Positions 58,062 to 64,000 of a stretch of 64,000 bases of DNA are shown one piece after another; position 1 is the stretch's first letter, and every line of letters begins with the position of its first letter. The translations under genes and the position numbers were made by a program. The DNA is from Arthrobacter sp. zg-Y20 (GTDB lineage Bacteria > Actinomycetota > Actinomycetes > Actinomycetales > Micrococcaceae), in the NCBI RefSeq assembly GCF_030142075.1, contig NZ_CP126241.1, positions 3,348,001 through 3,412,000 of the forward strand. Reading direction: 5' to 3'. The notes below the pieces were generated by a model. That model did not search any database, was not told the origin of the DNA, and saw only the letters and a list, made by a program, of their open reading frames with translations.

Positions 58062-59340
58062 CTGCGCCTACCAGTTCCGCGGCATAAATCTCAGCGCCCG
58101 GTGCGCTCAGCGCCAATCCGTAGGGCAGGAACGCACTCACCCGGAAGCTTTCCCCGTCCGGGCCGGCCGTGAGCCAGCCGCCGGCCAGGTGGGCACGTTC
58201 GCGCATGCCGGCAATACCGCGACCGGTGCCGGCCGTCGTCGCGCTTGAGTCGCTCCCGGCCGACGACGCCGCGCGGCCGGGATAGGAGGCGATCTGCAGG
58301 GAAAGCCCCGGGCCGCTCCAGTCCAGGTGCACCGTAACGCGTGTTCCGGATCCGCCGTGGCGCAGGGCGTTGGTGAGGGATTCCTGCACAATCCGGAACA
58401 CCGCCAGCTGCTGCCCCTCGGGCAGGTCCACCGGCGACCCGGACTCGGTGCGTTCCACCTGCAGGCTGTTGCCCTGCTGCACGAGAAGTTCGTCAATATC
58501 CGCCAGCCGGGGCTGGGGCAACGCGGAACCGCCGTCGCCCACCCCTTCAATCACCCGCTGGGCATCGGTCAGGGCGCGGCGCGCGGACGAGGCAATGTTC
58601 TCCAAAGCGTCCAGCACCGGCTGGGGCTGGTTCTTCCCCAGGTAGCGCGAACCGTCGGCCTGCGCCGCGATGACGGCCAGGGAGTGCGCCAGGACGTCAT
58701 GCAGGTCGCGGGAGATGCGGGTCCGCTCCTGTTCCACGATCAGGTCCACTTCCGTGGCCTTCAGGCTGGCCACGGCGGCAGTCCGTTCGGCGGACAGGGT
58801 CCGGCGCTCTTCCCAGCTGCGCAGGGCATGGCCGGCAAGCCAGGCCGCAGCGAAAATCACCAGCAGGAACGAGGAATAAAGTATCCAGAAATCCCGCATC
58901 GTGTACCAAGAGGCCCCGTAAACCGGCAGCCAACCGACACCGCCCGAGTAACTTCTGTTCAGCATCAGATATGACATGGCACCGGCAAGGAAAGGCGCTG
59001 CCGCAATTCCTGCCACCCGCGGCCATTTGCCACCCGACAGCGCCACGAAAAAGAGCACAATCCCCGAACCGAGGTAAATGGGCCAGCTATTGGGCTCCAA
59101 TGGCGGCACAGCCCTGAGGAACTGCGCGGCGAGGACCAGAACGGGGATGAGGAGCGCGGCGTACGCCACCCGTGACGCAAGCCCGATGGCCAAGGTAAAG
59201 GCCAGCAGCGGGAATGCCCCGCCCCAGGTGGCGAAATCGCCACCCATCCGGCCTGCCTCCCCGATGATCCAGAGCACCAAAAATACTGCGGCAGCCGCTG
59301 GGGCACCCCAGATACGCGTGTAATTCAGCAATTGAGTCAT
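58054..59340 (-). CDS. Sensor histidine kinase (HisKA_3, DesK-like)
   Basis: A 428-residue membrane kinase: about five membrane segments in residues 10-170, then the HisKA_3 domain with the phospho-acceptor His214 in SRDLHDVLAHS, and the ATP domain (NALRHGGSG N-box, TGRGIAGMRERA G-box). The ATG at 59340 fits a leaderless promoter (TAGCTT, seven bases, ATG). Partner of the response regulator; likely senses a membrane or envelope cue. Confidence 0.92.
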   Translation of the reverse strand: MTQLLNYTRIWGAPAAAAVFLVLWIIGEAGRMGGDFATWGGAFPLLAFTLAIGLASRVAYAALLIPVLVLAAQFLRAVPPLEPNSWPIYLGSGIVLFFVALSGGKWPRVAGIAAAPFLAGAMSYLMLNRSYSGGVGWLPVYGASWYTMRDFWILYSSFLLVIFAAAWLAGHALRSWEERRTLSAERTAAVASLKATEVDLIVEQERTRISRDLHDVLAHSLAVIAAQADGSRYLGKNQPQPVLDALENIASSARRALTDAQRVIEGVGDGGSALPQPRLADIDELLVQQGNSLQVERTESGSPVDLPEGQQLAVFRIVQESLTNALRHGGSGTRVTVHLDWSGPGLSLQIASYPGRAASSAGSDSSATTAGTGRGIAGMRERAHLAGGWLTAGPDGESFRVSAFLPYGLALSAPGAEIYAAELVGADE

Positions 59341-59467
59341 GGCACCGAAGCTATCCCGCCCCCAAACGACTTTCGGTTGAAACGGCAGTCTTTCATCCCG
59401 GCGGCTGGGAATCCTGTCCATTTGGATGGTTTCGCTTTATCGAATTACACCGTCATAGAATCCCCCA

Positions 59468-59995
59468 ATGGCAACCCTGATTACTCCCGATGCCCGTTTC
59501 CGGAACAGCTGGCTGGCCGCCGCCGAAGAATTCGGCGGCGAGAACATGGACGGTTCCGGTGTGTACGGCGAGAACCGGCTCGAGCGCGTCCGCACGGAAA
59601 TTTCCGGGGATTTTGCGGCCTTCGTCGACGGGCTGGTGGCAGACCGGCTGCCGGAAACACCCCGTCCGCCGGAATTCGTCGCCTGCACCTACCTCTGGCT
59701 GGTGGAAGGAGAGGAGTTCCTCGGTTCCCTCGCCATCCGGCACATCTTGAATGACTTCCTCTTCGAGCGCGGCGGACACATCGGCTACAGCATCCGTCCC
59801 TCGGCCCGGCGGCAGGGCCACGCAACACGCGCCCTGCATGATTCCCTGCCGGTGGCCCGCGGGCTGGGCATCTCACCCGTGCTGGTCACCTGTGCCGAGG
59901 ACAACGCCGGTTCCCGGGCCGTTATCGAGAAGAACGGCGGCGTTTACGAGGACAGCCGGGAAGGCACTCGCCGGTACTGGATCGACCTGGCCTGA
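59468..59995 (+). CDS. GNAT family N-acetyltransferase
   Basis: A 175-residue acetyltransferase: GHIGYSIRPSARRQGHATRAL motif A and VTCAEDNAGSRAVIEKNGGVYED. Leaderless start, TAGAAT six bases before ATG. Ends three bases from the convergent kinase gene. Substrate unknown. Confidence 0.9.
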   Translation: MATLITPDARFRNSWLAAAEEFGGENMDGSGVYGENRLERVRTEISGDFAAFVDGLVADRLPETPRPPEFVACTYLWLVEGEEFLGSLAIRHILNDFLFERGGHIGYSIRPSARRQGHATRALHDSLPVARGLGISPVLVTCAEDNAGSRAVIEKNGGVYEDSREGTRRYWIDLA

Positions 59996-59998
59996 CGG

Positions 59999-61546
59999 CT
60001 ACTCAGGGGCTACCGGGACCCGCCGGATACGGTCTTCACCCCCGGTTGCGCCGCTCCTGTGCAGCGGGAAGGCCACGGTGAACCGGGTGCGCCCGGGCCT
60101 GCTTTCGACGTCGATCGTCCCGCCGTTCACTGCCACCAGTGCCTGCACAATGGCCAGCCCCAAACCGCTGCTGCCGGTGCCGCTCTCAGTCCCCGTACGG
60201 GCCGAGTCCGCCTTGCTGAACCGGGCGAAAATCGAGTCAGCGAACGAAGGATCAATGCCCTGGCCGTTATCGGTCACCGTGACCGTGGCCTTGCCCGCGT
60301 CCGCCTGCAAAACGATCTCCACCCGGGTCCCCGGCGGTGTGTGCTTGTGTGCATTCGAGAGCAGGTTGATCAGCACCTGCCGCAGCTCGGACTCGGCGGC
60401 GTAAACGACGACGGGCTCGTCCGGCAGCTGAAGGGTCCACTGGTCCTCCGGTGCTGAGACCTGCGCGTCGCTGGCGGCTTCCACCACCAGTTCGGAGAGA
60501 TCGACCCCGGCACGCTCACCGCGCCGGCCTTCATCCAGCCGGGCCAGGAGCAGCAGGTTTTCCACCAGCACCGACATCCGTTTGGACTCGCTGTCCACCC
60601 GTTCCAGGGCCGACCTGCCGGCCGCACTGACCTGTTCACTGAGCAGGACGAGTTCGGTGTAGCCCCGGATGGAGGTCAGCGGCGTCCGGAGCTCGTGGCT
60701 GGCATCGGCAACAAACTGCCGCACTTTCATTTCGCTGGCCTGCCGGGCGCGCAGCGCCTGGGTGACGTGGTCAATCATGCCGTTCAGGGCCATCCCCACC
60801 GTGCCCACTTCGGACCCGGGTGCGGCGGCCGACGGCGGCACCCTAACCGGTATTTCCACCTCGCCCGAGGCCAGCGGAAGTTTTGACACTGAAGTGGCCG
60901 CTGCGGCGAGCTGGTCCAAGGGGCGCAGCGACCGGCGGATAATCACCGTTCCTGCCACGCCGGTCACCAGCAGGCCGCCCAGGGACAGGACAACCATGGT
61001 GAGGTTCAGCGAAGCCAGGGTGCTGTCGCGTTGGGCCGTGGAAAGGCCCGCCACCAGGACGGCGTCCCCTGCAGGTGCCCCCGGGGGCGCCGTGAAAGCG
61101 TCCACCCGGTAGCGGCCGGTGGAGAGGGTGAGGTCTTCCGGCCCATCGGCCGGCTTGACCGCGGCAAGCCGTTCCACGTCCTCGTCGCTCAACGGCTGCG
61201 CCGCGCCGTCGTCGGGCATCAGCGACGACCGGCGGGGCTCACCGCCCACGAAGAGGGCATTCAGTGAGCCGGGGCGCATGCCGTCCGCCTTGCGGGGAGC
61301 AGTGCGGCGCTCCGGCGGCTGGGCGTCGCCGGAGGACCCGGGACGGAAACCAGACCGGACTGCGGACCGCTCCAACCCGTCATCAAGCACCGACGTGAGG
61401 TACTGGCTCATCGCAAGGTGGCTGAAGAGGCCGACGGCAGCGCAGATGGCAGTCAGGAGGGCCAGCGTGGCGAGGATGAGCTTGGTGCGCAGCGGATGGT
61501 TGCGCAGGCGGGGCCACTTTCCGGACCGGGGAACGGATGTGTTCAC
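59999..61546 (-). CDS. Sensor histidine kinase with HAMP domain
   Basis: A 515-residue kinase. One membrane segment at about 22-45, an extracellular domain of about 135 residues, a second segment at about 180-203, HAMP, HisKA with His284 in DASHELRTPLTSIRGY, and the ATP domain (NLLSNAHKHTPP, DNGQGIDPSFADSIFARFSK, SSGLGLAIV). Starts at a GTG overlapping the regulator stop as GTGA. OmpR-type partner upstream; TcrY/TrcS-like in layout. Signal unknown. Confidence 0.93.
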   Translation of the reverse strand: MNTSVPRSGKWPRLRNHPLRTKLILATLALLTAICAAVGLFSHLAMSQYLTSVLDDGLERSAVRSGFRPGSSGDAQPPERRTAPRKADGMRPGSLNALFVGGEPRRSSLMPDDGAAQPLSDEDVERLAAVKPADGPEDLTLSTGRYRVDAFTAPPGAPAGDAVLVAGLSTAQRDSTLASLNLTMVVLSLGGLLVTGVAGTVIIRRSLRPLDQLAAAATSVSKLPLASGEVEIPVRVPPSAAAPGSEVGTVGMALNGMIDHVTQALRARQASEMKVRQFVADASHELRTPLTSIRGYTELVLLSEQVSAAGRSALERVDSESKRMSVLVENLLLLARLDEGRRGERAGVDLSELVVEAASDAQVSAPEDQWTLQLPDEPVVVYAAESELRQVLINLLSNAHKHTPPGTRVEIVLQADAGKATVTVTDNGQGIDPSFADSIFARFSKADSARTGTESGTGSSGLGLAIVQALVAVNGGTIDVESRPGRTRFTVAFPLHRSGATGGEDRIRRVPVAPE

Positions 61547-62292
61547 GCGGCCACCGGTTTCAGGACATAGCCCGCACCGCGCACCGTGTGGATCATGGGC
61601 GGGCGGCCGGCATCGATCTTCTTGCGCAGGTAGGAAATGTACAGTTCCACGATGTTGGCCTGGCCGCCGAAATCGTAGTTCCAGACACTGGCCAGAATCT
61701 GGGCCTTGCTCAGGACCCGCTTCGGGTTCTCCATGAGGTAGCGCAGCAGTTCCCACTGGGTACTGGTCAGGAAAATGTCCTCCCCGCCGCGCGAGACTTC
61801 CCGGGTCTCCAAGTTCAGGACCAGGTCACCGACCACCAGTTCGGCGGAGTCCGACGCCGCCACCCCCGAGCGCTGCACCAGCCGATGCAGGCGGAGCATC
61901 AGTTCCTCCATGCTGAACGGCTTGGTGACATAGTCATCACCGCCGGCTGCCAGGCCGGAGATCCGGTCTTCCACGGCGTCCCTGGCGGTGAGGAAAAGGG
62001 CCGGAACCGCGGGGGAAAAGGAGCGGATCTTCTGCAGGGCCGCAAGCCCGTCCAGCCCCGGCATCATCACGTCCAGCACCAGCACGTCCGGGCGGAACTC
62101 CCGGGCAGCCGCAACGGCCCGGTGCCCGTCCGGGGCAGTCAGCACGTTCCAGCCCAGCATGCGCAGGCCCATGCCGACCAGTTCGGCCAAGCTTGTCTCG
62201 TCGTCGACCACCAGCGCCCGGACCGCGCTGCCGTCCGGATGGGCCAGGCGCGGGAGGTTGACCGTGGGGGACAGTGCGGAAGCGTCTGCCAT
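61543..62292 (-). CDS. OmpR-family response regulator
   Basis: A 249-residue regulator: receiver with Asp74 in VLVLDVMMPG and Lys in YVTKPFS, then a winged-helix DNA-binding domain (LTSTQWELLRYLMENPKRVLSKAQIL). The ATG giving MADASALS has AAAGGACG upstream; two earlier ATGs are possible. Co-transcribed with the kinase. Confidence 0.93.
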   Translation of the reverse strand: MADASALSPTVNLPRLAHPDGSAVRALVVDDETSLAELVGMGLRMLGWNVLTAPDGHRAVAAAREFRPDVLVLDVMMPGLDGLAALQKIRSFSPAVPALFLTARDAVEDRISGLAAGGDDYVTKPFSMEELMLRLHRLVQRSGVAASDSAELVVGDLVLNLETREVSRGGEDIFLTSTQWELLRYLMENPKRVLSKAQILASVWNYDFGGQANIVELYISYLRKKIDAGRPPMIHTVRGAGYVLKPVAA

Positions 62293-62439
62293 GGGTTGCG
62301 TCCTTTGACTCATGCCGTCGGCCGGCCCGGATTTGAGCCTGACGCCCATTGTGCAGGCCCGGGCCGACTGAACCTGTTCCGAAACTGTGCGTCACGTGTA
62401 CGGCTTTGCGCAACAGTTCATCAGTAGGCTTATGACGTA

Positions 62440-62458
62440 GGTGCAGTTTCGCTGCACC
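62440..62458 (+). promoter_or_regulatory. Hairpin in the leader of the FNT gene
   Basis: GGTGCAG and CTGCACC pair around TTTCG just before the GGAGAGG ribosome binding site. It could set the transcript 5' end or modulate translation. Confidence 0.35.
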
Positions 62459-62471
62459 GGAGAGGACATAT

Positions 62472-63311
62472 ATGAGCGAGGAACGTCGCAGGGAAATCGG
62501 CTCCTCCGAGGCGCCCGTGGAGGACGAACTCCAGGAGTCATTCGAGAACACTGTGACGGAAGGTGCCGAGCGCCTGCACCGCACCTTCCGCACCATCCTG
62601 ATCACCGGGGTGTTCGGCGGCCTCGAAGTAGGCCTCGGAGTGATGGCATACCTGGCCGTGATGCATGAAACGGGTGACCACCTGTTGGCCGGCATTGCCT
62701 TCAGCGTGGGCCTTATTGCTCTTTTCCTGGCGCACAGCGAGCTCTTCACCGAAAACTTCCTGATGCCGGTGGCTGCTGTTGCGGCCAAGGAAGGCAGCGC
62801 CAAGCAGCTCGCCAAGCTCTGGGCCGGCACGCTGGTGGCGAACCTGGCCGGGGGCTGGGTCTTTATGTGGATTGTGATGCAGGCCTTTCCCCAGTGGGCG
62901 CCCACCGTAGCCGAATCGGCAAAGCACTTCACCGAAGCACCGTTTTCACTCCAAACCGTGGCCCTGGCGATCCTGGGCGGCAGCACCATCACCTTGATGA
63001 GCCGGATGCAGCAAGGCACGTCTTCGGATCCTGCGAAGATTGTCGCCACGGTTATCGGTGGATTCCTGCTGGCCGGCCTGCAGCTGTTCCATTCCATCCT
63101 GGATTCACTGTTGATTTTCGGTGCCCTCCAGTCCGGGGCGGAAATCACCTACCTGCAGTGGCTGGGCTGGTTCGGTTACACACTGCTGTTCAACATGGTG
63201 GGCGGCCTGGTGCTGGTGACCGCCCTGCGCCTGGTGCGCACCAAGGAGCTGCTGGCACAGCGCCGCCGCGACGCGCCGGAGGACCCCGACGCCGCCCACC
63301 GGGACGCCTAG
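62472..63311 (+). CDS. Formate/nitrite transporter family protein
   Basis: A 279-residue FNT channel with six membrane segments and the pore motifs HSELFTENFL and HSILDSLLIFG. FNT members pass formate, nitrite, hydrosulfide or lactate; a soluble N-terminal extension of about 35 residues is present. GAGAGG precedes the ATG. Its stop overlaps the convergent MFS stop. Confidence 0.9.
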   Translation: MSEERRREIGSSEAPVEDELQESFENTVTEGAERLHRTFRTILITGVFGGLEVGLGVMAYLAVMHETGDHLLAGIAFSVGLIALFLAHSELFTENFLMPVAAVAAKEGSAKQLAKLWAGTLVANLAGGWVFMWIVMQAFPQWAPTVAESAKHFTEAPFSLQTVALAILGGSTITLMSRMQQGTSSDPAKIVATVIGGFLLAGLQLFHSILDSLLIFGALQSGAEITYLQWLGWFGYTLLFNMVGGLVLVTALRLVRTKELLAQRRRDAPEDPDAAHRDA

Positions 63312-64000
63312 CTGCGCTTGCGTACCAGTGCGGCTGTGCCGCCGGCGGCACAAAACGCGGTAGCTGCTGCCGCCAGGGCAACGGGGCTCCAGTCTGCGGC
63401 GCCAATGGCGGCGGACCCCAGCGCCTGCCCGGTGGCCAGCGCGATAAACAGCACCGAGGTGCCGGCCCCGGCGTCCTGCGGCCACGCGGACCGGGCCCAC
63501 AGGATCAGCACGGCCGACATTGCCATGTAGCCTGCCCCGAAAACCGCCATGCCGGCGTAGGCCGCCGCGGTGTTGGCCGTGGCAACGGAGAGACCCACGG
63601 CGGCGGTGGCCAGAGCAAGCAACCCGGCACAGGCACACCACCCGCTGTGCAGCCCGATGCGTTTCACCAGATGGCCGGTGAAGGTTCCCAGGAGCCCGCC
63701 GGCGCCCAGGGCAATCCATAACCAACCAACCTGACCGCCGGAGACGGCGCCGGCCTCAGTGACCAGCAGCGGGCCGAAAGTCCAGGTCAGGGAGGACCCC
63801 GCGCCCACCACCAGGGCGGCGGCCGCCGGGAGCAGCAACGCCCGCCAGGCCAGCGGCCCGGAGGTCTCCTCCTGCCGTGCGGTTTGGCTACCTGGCCGGG
63901 CTGCCAAAGCGTTGCGCGAGCGCACCGGGTACAGTGCGGCCGCGGCGGATCCTGCGCAGATCAGGGCCATCAGCACCCAGGCGGCACCTACGGATGGAAC
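63308..64000 (-). CDS. MFS transporter, 5' end outside window
   Basis: Open to the right edge; 230 codons are visible, covering about six or seven membrane segments of the C-terminal half of a major-facilitator protein (GWLWIALGAGGLLGTFTGHLVKRIG is the central loop area). The YbfB/YjiJ type is likely. Substrate unknown. The first residues lie beyond base 64000. Confidence 0.85.
   Translation of the reverse strand, partial: VPSVGAAWVLMALICAGSAAAALYPVRSRNALAARPGSQTARQEETSGPLAWRALLLPAAAALVVGAGSSLTWTFGPLLVTEAGAVSGGQVGWLWIALGAGGLLGTFTGHLVKRIGLHSGWCACAGLLALATAAVGLSVATANTAAAYAGMAVFGAGYMAMSAVLILWARSAWPQDAGAGTSVLFIALATGQALGSAAIGAADWSPVALAAAATAFCAAGGTAALVRKRS

Overview
This is a 64 kb stretch of a GC-rich actinobacterial chromosome. 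Gene content and protein style (an actinobacterial Asp23/DUF2273/DUF6286 cluster, a phage-holin-like membrane protein next to hisC and purB, a lactate 2-monooxygenase of the mycobacterial type, many leaderless genes) point to the Micrococcaceae, most likely Arthrobacter in the wide sense; that placement is inference. Most of the window is ordinary chromosome carrying central and amino-acid metabolism, with a few accessory pieces.

Layout. 1-4.6 kb: lactate permease (3' end outside the window), cytochrome c oxidase subunit I and an SDR. 4.6-12.6 kb: two tiny basic or acidic proteins, then a five-gene minus-strand operon gcvP-gcvT-gcvH-glyA-sdaA led by a tandem glycine riboswitch, which would turn excess glycine into serine and then pyruvate; a D-serine/D-alanine/glycine-type permease diverges from it. 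14.3-17.6 kb: an Asp23/Gls24 envelope-stress cluster diverging from an ECF-type sigma factor. 17.7-26.8 kb: malate synthase, hydrolase and alcohol dehydrogenase, alanine dehydrogenase, an aromatic-acid-type MFS carrier, MarR and TetR regulators and an FMN reductase.

26.9-29.5 kb holds the most unusual locus: a stand-alone thiopeptide-type (SpaB_C-like) enzyme gene preceded by a seven-codon ORF (MKSWDWF) with a strong ribosome binding site, followed by a 62-residue protein with an aromatic C-terminus, and divergent from a LuxR-type regulator across a region with two near-identical palindromes. It looks like a minimal ribosomal-peptide system, although the seven-codon ORF could instead be an attenuator leader.

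29.6-36.3 kb: an aminotransferase, a branched-chain 2-oxoacid dehydrogenase operon (E1a-E1b-E2), hisC and a phage-holin-like protein. 36.3-37.1 kb: a small transposase-less element with 36-bp terminal inverted repeats and a lower-GC cargo gene. 37.1-49 kb: a WXG100-like protein with an alpha/beta hydrolase, purB, PadR, rlmN, small enzymes, a sugar ABC importer without its ATPase, an AlaX-like editing protein and the initiator tRNA. 49-64 kb: a three-subunit molybdenum aldehyde oxidoreductase, lactate 2-monooxygenase, TetR and SDR, a DUF1295 membrane protein, two two-component systems, a formate/nitrite-family channel and an MFS carrier cut by the window end.

The genes lean toward catabolism of C2-C3 compounds: lactate uptake and oxidation, glycine and serine to pyruvate, alanine to pyruvate, glyoxylate to malate. 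No CRISPR array, rRNA, transposase or prophage was seen.
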